A stretch of 64,000 nucleotides of DNA from Devosia aquimaris (GCF_020169335.1 NZ_JAIEZN010000001.1:1911805-1975804), one strand, 5' to 3'; counted from the stretch's first letter, positions 1 to 9,662 are shown. Notes: generated by a model not told the origin, from the letters alone. Translations and numbers: made by a program.

Positions 1-930
1 TGCCAGGCGCGCGAACAGGCTCGACTGCCGCTGCGCGCCGATCATGGCGCGGATCACGATGAAGGCAATCAGCGCCACCAGAACCATGCAGAACAATATG
101 CCAAACTCGCCGGCAGCCGCCGAAAACACATAGTCGGCGTGGGCGTCGGGAATGAGCTTTTTGGCAATCGATTCACCCGGGCCGCGACCAAACCAGCCAC
201 CCTCGAGCAGCGACTGCAGCGCACGGTCGATCTGGTAGGTGTTGCCGCCCCCATCGGGGTTGAGGAAAGTGTCGATACGGCGCGACACATGCGGGAAGAA
301 CATGTAGGCGCCAAACAGCAGCGCCCCTGCGGCCCCGGCCATGCCGAAGATGATGAACCAGGAAATGCCCGACAGGAACAGCAACACCGCCCAGGTGCCG
401 GTGACCAGCGCCGTCTGACCGATATCGGGCTGCAGCAACAGGCCGCCCACGATGGCGAGCATGATGCCTGTGGCCAGGATCTTGCCCGGCACATTGCGGT
501 GAATCATCGATTCCGAAAACAGCCAGGCGCTGAGGACGGCGAAGGCCGGCTTGACGAATTCTGAGGGCTGCACCGACTGGCCGGCGAAGGACACCCAGCG
601 ACGGGCACCCTTGACCTCGGTGCCGAACCGCAGCGTGGCCCAGAGCAGCGCGACACTGATCACCAGGGTAATCAAAGTGGCAATGCGCGCCTGGCGATGG
701 TTGAGCAGCGAGGTCAGCAGCATCACCGGCAGCGCCAACGCGCAGAACATGGCGTGGCGGATCACGAAATACCATTCATTGAGCCCGATGCGCTCGGCCA
801 CTGGCGGGCTGGCGGCAAAGCTCAGCACCATGCCGCAGGTCAGCAACAGAATGAGCGCGCCGAGCAGTTCCCGGTCAATGGACCACCACCACTCCGCCAG
901 GGGCGTTTTTTCGGCACGGGAGAACATCAT
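1..930 (-). CDS. ftsW: FtsW, septal peptidoglycan polymerase (3' end outside window)
   Basis: SEDS-family membrane glycosyltransferase that polymerises lipid II at the division septum together with FtsI. Reading the minus strand from an ATG-ATG pair at 925-930 gives an open frame that runs off the window, about 310 residues. It contains several hydrophobic helices and the family motifs KGARRW, QPSE (in SVQPSEFVKP) and GPGES, followed by a polar loop (KKLIPDAHADYVF). No convincing ribosome site precedes the ATG pair; an in-frame TTG lies eight codons upstream. It follows mraY on the same strand but is separated from it by a hairpin terminator, and murD is absent between them. The family call is firm; the exact start is not. 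Confidence 0.93.
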   Translation of the reverse strand, partial: MMFSRAEKTPLAEWWWSIDRELLGALILLLTCGMVLSFAASPPVAERIGLNEWYFVIRHAMFCALALPVMLLTSLLNHRQARIATLITLVISVALLWATLRFGTEVKGARRWVSFAGQSVQPSEFVKPAFAVLSAWLFSESMIHRNVPGKILATGIMLAIVGGLLLQPDIGQTALVTGTWAVLLFLSGISWFIIFGMAGAAGALLFGAYMFFPHVSRRIDTFLNPDGGGNTYQIDRALQSLLEGGWFGRGPGESIAKKLIPDAHADYVFSAAAGEFGILFCMVLVALIAFIVIRAMIGAQRQSSLFARLA

Positions 931-957
931 GGCAAAGCCGGCTACTGGGTACAAACT

Positions 958-970
958 GCTTTAAATTGTA
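958..970 (-). promoter_or_regulatory. Possible -10 element for ftsW
   Basis: On the minus strand TACAAT occupies 970-965, between the terminator after mraY and the ftsW start, followed by an AT-rich TTTAAAG. No good -35 hexamer sits at 16-18 bp. The call rests mainly on the need for a fresh promoter behind a terminator. Confidence 0.3.
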
Positions 971-1014
971 GCAGGCCGTTGGTTACCGATTTGCCAATTG
1001 CTTTTGCGTTTTGC

Positions 1015-1048
1015 AAAAAGTGCGGGCCGCGAGCACAGCGCGCGGCCC
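1015..1048 (-). terminator. Rho-independent terminator after mraY
   Basis: An 8-bp GC stem (GGGCCGCG/CGCGGCCC, positions 1024-1031 and 1041-1048) with a 9-nt loop is followed on the minus strand by GCACTTTTTG. It lies just downstream of the mraY stop and ahead of ftsW, so it appears to end the rsmH-to-mraY transcript. Confidence 0.7.
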
Positions 1049-1074
1049 CCTGAGCGCGGCAGCTCGCCGTCGCG

Positions 1075-2160
1075 TCAGCGCAGCTTGAGGCTCGACAACC
1101 CGATCAGCGCCAGCACGAAGCTGATGATCCAGAAACGGATCACCACCTGGCTCTCGGTCCAGCCGAGATGCTCGAAATGGTGGTGGATCGGCGCCATGCG
1201 GAACACCCGCTTGCCGGTGAGCTTGAACGACGTCACTTGGACGATGACCGACACCGTCTCCAGCACGAAGAGCCCGCCAATGATCGCCAGAACAATCTCG
1301 TGCTTGGTGGCCACCGCGATGGTGCCCAAAGCGCCACCCAGGGCGAGCGAACCGGTGTCGCCCATGAAGATCTGTGCCGGCGGCGCGTTGAACCACAAAA
1401 AGCCCAGGCCCGCCCCGATCAGCGCGCCACAGACCACCGCCAGTTCGCCCGTACCGGGCACATAGTTGAGCAGCAGGTAGTCCGAGAAGTTCACGCTACC
1501 CACGAGATAAGCAATCAGCGCAAAGCAGGCTGCCGCCACCATCACCGGCACGATGGCCAGGCCATCCAGGCCGTCGGTCAGGTTCACCGAATTGCCCGCA
1601 GCCATGACCACGAAGCCGCCGAACAGGATGTAGAAATAGCCCAGGTTGAAGGCCAGATCCTTGACGAACGGGAACAGCATCGCATTGCTGTGCGGCCCGG
1701 CATTGAGCTGGGAGATCGCGTAGGCGGCGATGCCCCCGATCAGCGCTTCAAGCAGCAGCCTCTGCTTGCTGCCGAAGCCCTTGTGGCTCATGCGCTTGAC
1801 CTTGAGATAGTCATCGTAAAAGCCGATGGCGCCAAAGCCCACCGTCACGAACAGCACCACCCAGACATAGCCATTGCTCAGATTGGCCCAGATCAGCGTC
1901 GAGAACACCGCGCCCGACAGGATCATCAGCCCGCCCATGGTGGGCGTACCCTTCTTGGTCAGCAGGTGCCCGGCCGGACCGTCCTCACGGATCGGCTGGC
2001 CCTTGCCCTGCTTGAGGCGCAGCAGCGCAATCATGCCGGGCCCGAACAGGAACACGAAGAACAGCGCCGTGATCACCGCGCCCGCCGTACGGAAGGTGAT
2101 GTAGCGGAAAACGTTGAGCGCCGTCAGCGCGTCGCCCAACTGGCCGAGAAAATACAACAT
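1075..2160 (-). CDS. mraY: MraY, phospho-N-acetylmuramoyl-pentapeptide transferase
   Basis: Integral membrane enzyme that transfers phospho-MurNAc-pentapeptide from UDP to undecaprenyl phosphate, producing lipid I. The 361 residues match the usual length of about 360. Visible signatures are the paired aspartates in GFYDDYLKV (about residue 115), the [10 protein letters not shown] motif, and the C-terminal [11 protein letters not shown] histidine cluster, within roughly ten hydrophobic helices. It starts 27 bp after the murF stop, so it is in the same operon. The gene that normally follows, murD, is missing and a terminator takes its place. Confidence 0.97.
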   Translation of the reverse strand: MLYFLGQLGDALTALNVFRYITFRTAGAVITALFFVFLFGPGMIALLRLKQGKGQPIREDGPAGHLLTKKGTPTMGGLMILSGAVFSTLIWANLSNGYVWVVLFVTVGFGAIGFYDDYLKVKRMSHKGFGSKQRLLLEALIGGIAAYAISQLNAGPHSNAMLFPFVKDLAFNLGYFYILFGGFVVMAAGNSVNLTDGLDGLAIVPVMVAAACFALIAYLVGSVNFSDYLLLNYVPGTGELAVVCGALIGAGLGFLWFNAPPAQIFMGDTGSLALGGALGTIAVATKHEIVLAIIGGLFVLETVSVIVQVTSFKLTGKRVFRMAPIHHHFEHLGWTESQVVIRFWIISFVLALIGLSSLKLR

Positions 2161-2187
2161 GGGTAGGCGTGTCCTCGCTGGGTGGGG

Positions 2188-3579
2188 TCAGTTGTTACCG
2201 AACTGCCCGCGGATCGTCTCGATCAGTCCTGCCAGCCCCACGCCGTTTGATCCTTTGACCATAACTGCATCGCCATAGGCAAGGTCATTGCGCACGATCT
2301 CCGCCATCTCGCGCGCCGTTCCGGCATGGGCGGCCACCTGCCCCTCCCCCAGCGCCGACGCCAGTGCAGACATCTCGTGACCGACCAGATAGACCCGCTC
2401 GGCCCCAGACGCGCGCACGGCTTCGGCAAGGCTCGCATGCAGCTCGCCCGAGCGCGGCCCAAGCTCGAGCATGTCGCCCAGCACCACCATCTTGCGCCCG
2501 CCCGGCGCCACCTGCGCGGCAAACACCGACAGGGCAGCCGTCATCGAGGCGGTATTGGCATTGTAGCTTTCGTCGATCAGCAGCAGCGGCTTGTCGCTGG
2601 GCCCCAGCAGCAGCCGTTGGCCGCGCCCGGCCTGGGCGCCGAAACCAGCCAGCGCCTCGAGGGCCACCTCCCGCTCGACGCCGGCAATCTGAGCCACGGC
2701 CAGGGCTGCGGTAGCATTGGCCAGCATGTGCCGGCCAGGCACGTTGAGCGCCAGCAGGAACCGCCCCGATCCATGGGTGATAACGGCGCTGGCGGTTTCC
2801 GCATCCCCGGCGATCTCGGTGATCTGCCAGTCTGACCCCGCGCGTTCGCCATAGGTGACGATATTGGTCACCCCGGCTTCCCGCGCCGCATCGCGCAGCA
2901 GCTCGATCTGACCATGATCGGCATTGAGAACCGCTGTTCCGCCCGGCAGCAAGCCGTCAAAGATTTCAGCCTTGGCCCGCGCAATGCCCTCAAGGCTGCC
3001 GAAAGCCTCGAAATGCGCCGGCGCCACCGTGGTAATCACGGCAATCTGCGGGCGCACCAGTTGCGACAGCGGCCGGATTTCGTCCGGTCCGCTCATGCCC
3101 ATTTCGAACACGCCGAACTCGGCTGCCTGCGGCAGGCGTGCCAGCATCAGCGGCACGCCCCAGTGATTGTTGAAGCTCTTGATCGAGGCATGGGTCGGGC
3201 CCGCGGCCTCCAACACCACGCGAATGGCTTCCTTGGTCGTGGTCTTGCCCACGCTGCCGGTGACGCCCACCACGATGGCGCCGCTGCGCGCCCGCGCCGC
3301 CCGGGCCAGATCGCGCAGCCCCTCGAGGGCATCGTCCACCCCGATGCGCCCCGGCCCCTCGCCCCGGCTGACCAGCGCAGCCGCCGCGCCATTGGCCAGC
3401 GCGGTATCGACAAAGTCATGGCCGTCGAACCGGTCGCCCTTGATGGCGACGAAAAGGGCGTCCGGGCCGATTTCGCGCGAATCGATGGACACCGAGTTGA
3501 TCGGGGTCGCTCCATCGAGCGTGGTCGTGCCGCCCGTCGCCGTGAGGATTTCGGCGATTGTATAAAGTGGTGTGGTCAT
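2188..3579 (-). CDS. murF: MurF, UDP-MurNAc-tripeptide--D-Ala-D-Ala ligase
   Basis: Cytoplasmic Mur ligase that adds D-Ala-D-Ala to the UDP-MurNAc tripeptide using ATP. It is 463 residues long, typical for MurF. The N-terminal domain (TIAEILTATGG..., SIDSREIGPDALFVAIKG) is followed by the P-loop GSVGKTTTKEA near residue 110, the central NNHWGVPLMLA and GMSGPDEI segments, and the C-terminal ligase domain with LLLIDESYNANTASM. It sits between murE and mraY. An unusual 180-bp non-coding gap separates it from murE, whereas the other genes of this cluster are nearly contiguous. Confidence 0.97.
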   Translation of the reverse strand: MTTPLYTIAEILTATGGTTTLDGATPINSVSIDSREIGPDALFVAIKGDRFDGHDFVDTALANGAAAALVSRGEGPGRIGVDDALEGLRDLARAARARSGAIVVGVTGSVGKTTTKEAIRVVLEAAGPTHASIKSFNNHWGVPLMLARLPQAAEFGVFEMGMSGPDEIRPLSQLVRPQIAVITTVAPAHFEAFGSLEGIARAKAEIFDGLLPGGTAVLNADHGQIELLRDAAREAGVTNIVTYGERAGSDWQITEIAGDAETASAVITHGSGRFLLALNVPGRHMLANATAALAVAQIAGVEREVALEALAGFGAQAGRGQRLLLGPSDKPLLLIDESYNANTASMTAALSVFAAQVAPGGRKMVVLGDMLELGPRSGELHASLAEAVRASGAERVYLVGHEMSALASALGEGQVAAHAGTAREMAEIVRNDLAYGDAVMVKGSNGVGLAGLIETIRGQFGNN

Positions 3580-3759
3580 GACGGGATGCAGCCGCTGGCG
3601 CCGCCCGTCCCCATCGGGGAAAGGCCAGCCCTCTTGGGTCGGGGAGAAAGTGAAAAGGGTAAATCCAGGCGCCCTGAAGGCCCGGCCGGCCGGCGCGGAG
3701 CGCCGACCTCGTCCCTCTCGGGACGGGTGAAAGACCGGACCTGGCGTACGCTCAAAATT
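3580..3759. other. Non-coding spacer inside the mur operon with small palindromes
   Basis: This stretch has no credible reading frame. It contains a perfect 6-bp inverted repeat CGTCCC-TCTC-GGGACG (3710-3725) and GC-rich partial dyads such as CCGGCCGGCCGG. It may be an inserted repeat or a processing or attenuation site between murE and murF. Its function is unknown. Confidence 0.4.
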
Positions 3760-5208
3760 CTATCCCTTGATCGCCTCCAGCACGACCTCGTGGTCGCTGA
3801 AGTGGTGTTTGGTGGTGCCGATGATCTGGTAGCTCTCGTGGCCCTTGCCGGCAACCAGCAGCACGTCACCTTTCTGCAGCGATTTTATGGCCGTGCGGAT
3901 GGCTTCGCCGCGATCCCCGATATCCTTGGCGCCCGTCGCTTCCGCCAGGATGGCCGCGCGAATGCCGGCCGCATCCTCGGTGCGCGGGTTGTCATCGGTC
4001 ACGATGATGTCGTCGGCCATGCGCTTGGCCACCGCGCCCATCATCGGGCGCTTGGCCTTGTCGCGGTCGCCACCGGCGCCAAACACCAGCCGCAGCTTGT
4101 TCTTGGCATAGGGGCGCAGCGAGGTCAGCGCCGATTCCAGCGCCGCCGGCTTGTGCGAGTAGTCCACGAAAATGGCCGCGCCATTGTGCTCGGCCACCAG
4201 TTCAAGCCGACCCTTGGCGCCCTTGAGCTCGCTCAGGGCCGGGAAGGCATCGGACTTGTCCACGCCCGAGGACATGGCCAGCGCCGCCGCAATGATCGCA
4301 TTGGACACCTGGAACTCGCCCGTCAGCGGCAAATGAAAGCTCATCTTCTCGCCAACATGGCGCACTTCAACGCGCTGGCCATAGCCTTCCGGCTTGATCG
4401 ACAGCACTTCGATATAGGCGCCTTCGCGACCCACGGTCAGCAGCGTTGCGCCTGCGCTCAGCGCGGCAAACATGAAGGGCTCATGCTCGGGGTCATCGAC
4501 ATTGACCACGGCAGGGCCGCTATCGACCAGCAGGTCCGTGAACAGCCGCAGCTTGGCATTGCGGTATTCGTCCATGTCAGCGTGATAGTCGAGATGGTCA
4601 TGGCTGAGATTGGTGAAGGCGACAGCTTCGAAATGGATGCCGTCGAGACGGCGCTGGTCGAGGCCATGGCTGGAGGCTTCCAGCGCCACATGGTCTATCC
4701 CCTGCGCCTTGAGCGCCCGCATCGACTGGTGCAGCGTGCGCGAATCCGGCGTGGTGAGGCTTCCCTCGATCAGGCGGTTGGCCGTCTCCACGCCCAACGT
4801 ACCGATGCTGGCGCCGGGAATGCCGGCATGGGTCCAGATCTGGCGCACGAAGGAGGCGACCGAGGTCTTGCCGCTCGTGCCCGTCACCGCCACCGTGATT
4901 TCCGGTTGCGGTTCATACACACGCGAGGCAGCGCGGGCGTAGGCTGCGCGCACATCCTTGACGATGACCACGGGCACACCGGGGTCGCCCACCGGCTGGG
5001 TATCGCTGATGATGGCCAGCGCACCGCGACGCACGGCATCGGCCACGAACTGGTTGCCATGGGCATTGGCGCCCGGCAGGGCAAAGAAGATGTCACCGGG
5101 CTCGATGCGCCGGCTGTCCGAGTTCAGCCCGAAGACCGCGCCCAGGCCCTTCTTGGGGCGGGCGCCGGAACCTTCGAGCAGTTGGGTTACGCTGAGGGAC
5201 ACGGGCAA
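3760..5208 (-). CDS. murE: MurE, UDP-MurNAc-tripeptide synthetase (meso-DAP adding)
   Basis: Mur ligase that adds the third stem-peptide residue to UDP-MurNAc-L-Ala-D-Glu. It is 482 residues long. It shows the N-terminal SDSRRIEPGDIFFALPG block, the ATP loop TGTSGKTSVASF near residue 110, LEASSHGLDQ, and the substrate motif DNPR (in VTDDNPRTED), which is the known signature of meso-diaminopimelate specificity. It begins 11 bp downstream of ftsI in the same orientation, so the two are in one operon. Meso-DAP is what a Gram-negative wall requires. Confidence 0.97.
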   Translation of the reverse strand: MPVSLSVTQLLEGSGARPKKGLGAVFGLNSDSRRIEPGDIFFALPGANAHGNQFVADAVRRGALAIISDTQPVGDPGVPVVIVKDVRAAYARAASRVYEPQPEITVAVTGTSGKTSVASFVRQIWTHAGIPGASIGTLGVETANRLIEGSLTTPDSRTLHQSMRALKAQGIDHVALEASSHGLDQRRLDGIHFEAVAFTNLSHDHLDYHADMDEYRNAKLRLFTDLLVDSGPAVVNVDDPEHEPFMFAALSAGATLLTVGREGAYIEVLSIKPEGYGQRVEVRHVGEKMSFHLPLTGEFQVSNAIIAAALAMSSGVDKSDAFPALSELKGAKGRLELVAEHNGAAIFVDYSHKPAALESALTSLRPYAKNKLRLVFGAGGDRDKAKRPMMGAVAKRMADDIIVTDDNPRTEDAAGIRAAILAEATGAKDIGDRGEAIRTAIKSLQKGDVLLVAGKGHESYQIIGTTKHHFSDHEVVLEAIKG

Positions 5209-5219
5209 ATCCTTCTGGA

Positions 5220-6962
5220 TTAGTTGAAGTGCGAGCCAACCGGACCGCCCTGCAGGGCAGCCGGGACAAGGCTTTCGTCAAGAAGTGGCGAAAAGTCTGG
5301 CGCAATGCCCAGCATGGGCGCGACGCGCTGCACAATACGGCCCGTCACTGTTCCGGCATTCCAGCCTGCAGTGGTACCGGACTGAGGGTTCTCTGCCTTG
5401 GGTTCATCAACCATGATGACCATAGCATAGCGGGGATTTTCGAGCGGAAAAGCCGATCCGAAAAAGTTCGTGACCTTGTTGGACGAATAGCGGCCATCCA
5501 CCACCTTTTCGGCCGTTCCCGTCTTGCCGCCGACGCGGAAGCCCAGCGCCAGCTTGTTCATCTGCGAGCCCGAACCACCCTGGCCGATGGCGTTGAGCCG
5601 CATCAGATAGCGGATGGCTTCGCTCGTGCTGGGCTGGATGACGCGGCGGTACAGCGGCTCGGCTTCCGCCACGCTGCGCTTGTAGAGCGTGGGCGGGACG
5701 TAGTTGCCGCCATTCACAAAGGCCGCATAGGCCGCCAGCATGTGCAGTGGCGACACCGACAGGCCGTGCCCGAAGGACGCCGTGGCCGCCCCCACCTCGG
5801 AAAATTCCTTCGGCACGGTCGGCAGGCGCATTTCGGGAAGCTCGAACGGCACGCGCGCGTCAAAGCCCATGCGGGTCAGGAAGGCGCGGAAATTGTCCTT
5901 GCCCAGAGCCTGCATGACGTGGATCGTGCCCACGTTGGAGGAGTATTTGTAGACTTCGGGCAGCGACAGGATGCGGTGCTTGCCGTGGAAATCCTCAATC
6001 GTGAACCGCCCGAACCGCACACCGAACCGCGCGTCGAACTTGTCCGTCAGCGACACCGCGCCGCTGTCCAGCGCGCCGGCCATGGTCACCGTCTTGAAGA
6101 TCGAGCCCGGCTCGAAAATACCGGCCGTGATGCGGTTGAAACTGTCCTTGACCAGCGCCGTCGCCGGCTCATTGGGGTTGAAGTCGGGGACGGAGGCCAG
6201 CGCGATGATCTCGCCGGTATGGATGTCCATCATCACCCCGGCCGCCGCGATGGCCTGGTAGCGGGTCATCGCGTCCACCAGCTGTTCGTGCATCACATGC
6301 TGCACGCGCATGTCCACGCTCAGCTCCACCGGCGCCAGTGCATTGCCGCGCGCCAGGCCCAGGTCCTGCAGCAGCGCGATGTCCTCGCCGTCCATGTGCT
6401 TTTCAATGCCGGCAATGCCGCGGTTGTCGATATTGGTCGAGCCCAGGATATGGCTGGCCTCGGTCATGCCCGGATAGAAGCGCTTGGATTCGGTGATGAA
6501 GTCGATGCCGGGAATGCCCAGCCGCATGACCTTTTCTTCCACGCTCGGCGACAGCTCGCGCTGCACCCAGACGAAGCCCTGGTCGCCCGTCAACCGGTCG
6601 CGCAGCCAGCTTTCGCTGAGATTGGGCAGCACGGTGCGCAGCTTGCGCACGGCCTCTTCCACGTCAATGATGCGGCGCGGCTCGGCATAGAGCGAGGGCA
6701 CGCGGATATCGACGGCCATTTCCAGCCCGTTGCGATCCAGGATCGGCGGGCGGGTCGCGGTGATCACATCGCGCGCCTGGCCTTCGATGGTGGAATCGGT
6801 CTCGGTCATGCCCAATTGCACCAGCCGCGCGCCGACCAGGCCGAAGCCGAGCATGATGGCCAGCACCATCCAGCGGATGCGCGCCTGGGTGAGATTGCCG
6901 CGAACCTTGCGGGCGCCGTCCAGCGCAATGGTGGCGCCGACCTGGTCTGCTGTCATGGCCAT
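5220..6962 (-). CDS. ftsI: FtsI (PBP3), division-specific peptidoglycan transpeptidase
   Basis: Monofunctional class B penicillin-binding protein that cross-links septal peptidoglycan with FtsW. It is 580 residues long. A cytoplasmic N-terminus precedes one membrane helix (about residues 30-52), then the pedestal domain, then the transpeptidase domain with all three active-site motifs: SIFK (287-290), SSN (341-343) and KTGT (480-483). Its ATG overlaps the ftsL stop by one base (TAATG), indicating translational coupling. Spacing and motifs are normal for the family. Confidence 0.97.
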   Translation of the reverse strand: MAMTADQVGATIALDGARKVRGNLTQARIRWMVLAIMLGFGLVGARLVQLGMTETDSTIEGQARDVITATRPPILDRNGLEMAVDIRVPSLYAEPRRIIDVEEAVRKLRTVLPNLSESWLRDRLTGDQGFVWVQRELSPSVEEKVMRLGIPGIDFITESKRFYPGMTEASHILGSTNIDNRGIAGIEKHMDGEDIALLQDLGLARGNALAPVELSVDMRVQHVMHEQLVDAMTRYQAIAAAGVMMDIHTGEIIALASVPDFNPNEPATALVKDSFNRITAGIFEPGSIFKTVTMAGALDSGAVSLTDKFDARFGVRFGRFTIEDFHGKHRILSLPEVYKYSSNVGTIHVMQALGKDNFRAFLTRMGFDARVPFELPEMRLPTVPKEFSEVGAATASFGHGLSVSPLHMLAAYAAFVNGGNYVPPTLYKRSVAEAEPLYRRVIQPSTSEAIRYLMRLNAIGQGGSGSQMNKLALGFRVGGKTGTAEKVVDGRYSSNKVTNFFGSAFPLENPRYAMVIMVDEPKAENPQSGTTAGWNAGTVTGRIVQRVAPMLGIAPDFSPLLDESLVPAALQGGPVGSHFN

Positions 6963-7345
6963 TATTCGATCCCCTCCAAACTCAGGATGGCATCGATGGG
7001 GTCGACACCCGCCTCGAGAGATTCAAACAGCGAGTTCATCGCGGCACTATTGGGCTTGGCAGGGCGCATGGGCAGGTCGGCAAAGCTGCCGAACTGCTCC
7101 TGGCGCACGGGCTCGATGGCCAGCGCTGCCTGGTGCCGCCGCACGATGGGCTCAATATGGCCTGGCTGGTTCAGCACGGCCTCGTCGGCCTTGAGCAGGG
7201 AGATCTGGCCCTCCTGCTCGTCGATCATGGCGATCAGCGCCGTGCGCTGGCTGGCTGTGTTCTCGATGGAAAACTTGAGCGCATAGACGCCCGCCAGCAT
7301 CACCACGGCAGAAAAGATCAGGACGATGTTGAGGTTGCGGATCAT
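6962..7345 (-). CDS. ftsL: FtsL-like cell division protein
   Basis: Small bitopic division protein that bridges FtsB/FtsQ to FtsWI. The 127 residues begin MIRNLNIVLIFSAVV, a single membrane helix at the very N-terminus. A heptad-like stretch rich in E, Q, L and A (about residues 28-75, including ASQRTALIAMIDEQEGQ) is consistent with the FtsL coiled coil, then comes a proline-containing tail. Sequence conservation in this family is poor, so the call rests on topology and on position between rsmH (4-bp ATGA overlap) and ftsI (1-bp overlap). Confidence 0.85.
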   Translation of the reverse strand: MIRNLNIVLIFSAVVMLAGVYALKFSIENTASQRTALIAMIDEQEGQISLLKADEAVLNQPGHIEPIVRRHQAALAIEPVRQEQFGSFADLPMRPAKPNSAAMNSLFESLEAGVDPIDAILSLEGIE

Positions 7346-8343
7346 GATGCGTCCCTGATCCTGGGCACGCTGAGCCCTTCGGCGCTGACCGGACGAGCCG
7401 GCGCGGCCGAACGATGCGCCGCGCGCAGAATGGCCGAGCGGGCGCGTGGATTGCGCGCCACTTCGTTGTCCCCGGCCTTGCGGGCCTTGGCGACGTCCAC
7501 CCAGCGACGGGCCTCGCCCACCACCTGCGGCAGGTGACGCGACTGCGCCGGACCACCCTTGTCGGGATCAAAGAAACGTTTGACGATCCGGTCTTCCAGC
7601 GAATGGAACGCCACCACGGCCAGCGTACCGCCCTCGCCCAACAGGCGCTCGGCGGCAAACAGCGCCTCGACCAGCTCGTCGAATTCGGCATTGACGGCAA
7701 TGCGCAGCGCCTGGAACGAGCGGGTTGCCGGATGCGCATCACCCGGCTTGCGGCCAATGGCCTTTTCGATGATGCGGGCCAGCTCCAGCGTGGTGGCGAT
7801 CGGCGCCGTTTCGCGCGCGGCCACGATGAACTGGGCAATGCGGCGCGACTTGCGTTCCTCGCCAAACGCATAGAGCAGATTGGCCAGTTGCTCGGCGTCC
7901 AGTCCGTTGACCAGATCGGCGGCGCTCTCGCCCTGCCCGCTCATGCGCATGTCGAGCGGCCCCTCGCGCATGAAGGAAAAGCCGCGCTCGGCCTGGTCGA
8001 GTTGCATGGACGAGACGCCGATGTCGAGCACCACGCCATCAATCGGCCCGTGCGGCGCCGCCAGCGTATCGAGCTGCGAGAATGTTCCGGGCACGAAAAT
8101 GAAGCGGCCGTCGAACTCGGCCATCAATGCATCGGCAAAGGGCTTGACGCTCGGGTCGCGGTCAATGGCCACCACCACCGCACCAGCCTCCAGCAGCGCC
8201 CGCGAATAGCCGCCAGCGCCGAACGTGCCGTCGACAATCCGCTTGCCGGCCAGTGGCGACAGCGCCGCGATCACCTCATCGATCAGGACGGGGACATGCG
8301 GGCCGGCATCGGGGCTGGTTTCGGGCATGGAACGCTTGCCCAT
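7342..8343 (-). CDS. rsmH: RsmH (MraW), 16S rRNA C1402 N4-methyltransferase
   Basis: SAM-dependent enzyme that methylates N4 of C1402 in 16S rRNA. It is 333 residues long. Visible motifs are HVPVLIDEVI near the N-terminus, the SAM loop DGTFGAGGYSRALLEAGA, VLDIGVSSMQLDQAERGFSF, and RSFQALRIAVNAE. The ATG at 8343 follows GGAG at 11 bp; a second ATG five codons in is possible. It heads the division/wall cluster. The transcriptional repressor gene mraZ, which usually precedes it, is absent; rnpB lies about 180 bp upstream instead. Confidence 0.97.
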   Translation of the reverse strand: MGKRSMPETSPDAGPHVPVLIDEVIAALSPLAGKRIVDGTFGAGGYSRALLEAGAVVVAIDRDPSVKPFADALMAEFDGRFIFVPGTFSQLDTLAAPHGPIDGVVLDIGVSSMQLDQAERGFSFMREGPLDMRMSGQGESAADLVNGLDAEQLANLLYAFGEERKSRRIAQFIVAARETAPIATTLELARIIEKAIGRKPGDAHPATRSFQALRIAVNAEFDELVEALFAAERLLGEGGTLAVVAFHSLEDRIVKRFFDPDKGGPAQSRHLPQVVGEARRWVDVAKARKAGDNEVARNPRARSAILRAAHRSAAPARPVSAEGLSVPRIRDAS

Positions 8344-8521
8344 TACATTGACTACTCCACTGCCGGCATAGGTTGCCGGTTAAACGCATCCTCGCAATCT
8401 GCATCATGACGTTTAAGATTCTGTTTCCCATGGCGGTTTCGGCCACGCAATTTGCGCCGCCGAAGCCGCGCCCAGCGCAGGCAGGATTGCGCCCGGGTGG
8501 ACCATTTTTGGACCGGAAAGG

Positions 8522-8917
<396 letters not shown>

Positions 8918-8923
8918 GGCGTG

Positions 8924-8952
8924 GTGTAGAGAGGTATATGGGCCGCCGTCAA
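8924..8952 (-). promoter_or_regulatory. Promoter of rnpB overlapping the preceding stop codon
   Basis: On the minus strand TTGACG (8952-8947) and CTACAC (8929-8924) are separated by 17 bp, placing initiation a few bases before the P1 helix of rnpB. The -35 hexamer contains the TGA stop codon of the upstream TerB/DnaJ gene. Confidence 0.6.
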
Positions 8953-9662
8953 GCGCCGGTCAGCAGCGGCTGCGCCACCGGCTTGGTCAGCGCCTGATAG
9001 GCCAGGTTGATCGATTTCATGCGCGCCGTGGCCACATCGATCAGTTCTTCGGGCACGCCCCGGGCAATCAGCCGGTCCGGATGGTGCTCGGCCACCAGCA
9101 GGCGATAGACCCGCTTGACCTCATGGTCGGAGGCGTCGGGCGACAGGCCCAGCACTGCGTAGGGGTCCACGCCCACCTCCAGCCGCACGTAATGGCTGGC
9201 CATCTGCTCGAAGCGCGCATCGTCAAAGCCGAAGATGTCGCTCACCGACTTGAGGTAGTCGAGCTCAGCCTCGTGCACCATGCCATCGGCCGTGGCGATG
9301 AAGAACAGGCTGTCCAGCACATGCTCGAGCGTTTCCGGATTGGACACGAAGAAGCGGGCCACCTTGCGCGCATAGGCGTCGTAGCCCGCCACATCCTGCT
9401 TGGCCAGGTTGAACACCCGTTCGACCTGGTCCTCATGGCCAGCCGCGATCTCCACCGTGGCGCGGAAAGCCCGTTCTTCCGAGGCCGTCACCACGCCGTC
9501 GGCGACCGCCATCTTGGCAGCAAGGGCAATCAGGGCCAGCGTGAACGCTGCGTCGCGACCACCAGGCAGCCAATTGTCGGGGTCCAGCGCATTGACCAGC
9601 GAACCGGCAAGGCCTGTACGATGGCTGAACGAGCCGACAAAGTCGGACAGTTTCTGCCACAT
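8949..9662 (-). CDS. DjlA-like co-chaperone (TerB domain plus J domain)
   Basis: Predicted DnaJ-type co-chaperone. From the chosen start (MWQKLSDFVGSF) it is 237 residues. The first two thirds form an alpha-helical TerB-like domain (IALAAKMAVADGVVTASEE..., FFIATADGMVHEAELDYL, with repeated acidic ADG motifs). The C-terminal 65 residues are a J domain (DPYAVLGLSPDASDHEVKR) with the Hsp70-stimulating HPD in AEHHPDRLI. There is no clear membrane helix, unlike enterobacterial DjlA. An upstream ATG at 9689 would add nine residues. It is encoded just ahead of rnpB on the same strand, which may share read-through. Confidence 0.85.
   Translation of the reverse strand: MWQKLSDFVGSFSHRTGLAGSLVNALDPDNWLPGGRDAAFTLALIALAAKMAVADGVVTASEERAFRATVEIAAGHEDQVERVFNLAKQDVAGYDAYARKVARFFVSNPETLEHVLDSLFFIATADGMVHEAELDYLKSVSDIFGFDDARFEQMASHYVRLEVGVDPYAVLGLSPDASDHEVKRVYRLLVAEHHPDRLIARGVPEELIDVATARMKSINLAYQALTKPVAQPLLTGA

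Noticed and set aside
931-1074. Remnant of murD between mraY and ftsW
   Set aside because: Translation in all frames shows no Mur ligase fragment; the interval is explained by a terminator and a promoter.
2914-5223. Long plus-strand open frame (769 codons) across murF/murE
   Set aside because: It is antisense to two unmistakable Mur ligase genes, is rich in His, Arg, Gln and Gly, and has no family motifs. It is a high-GC shadow frame.
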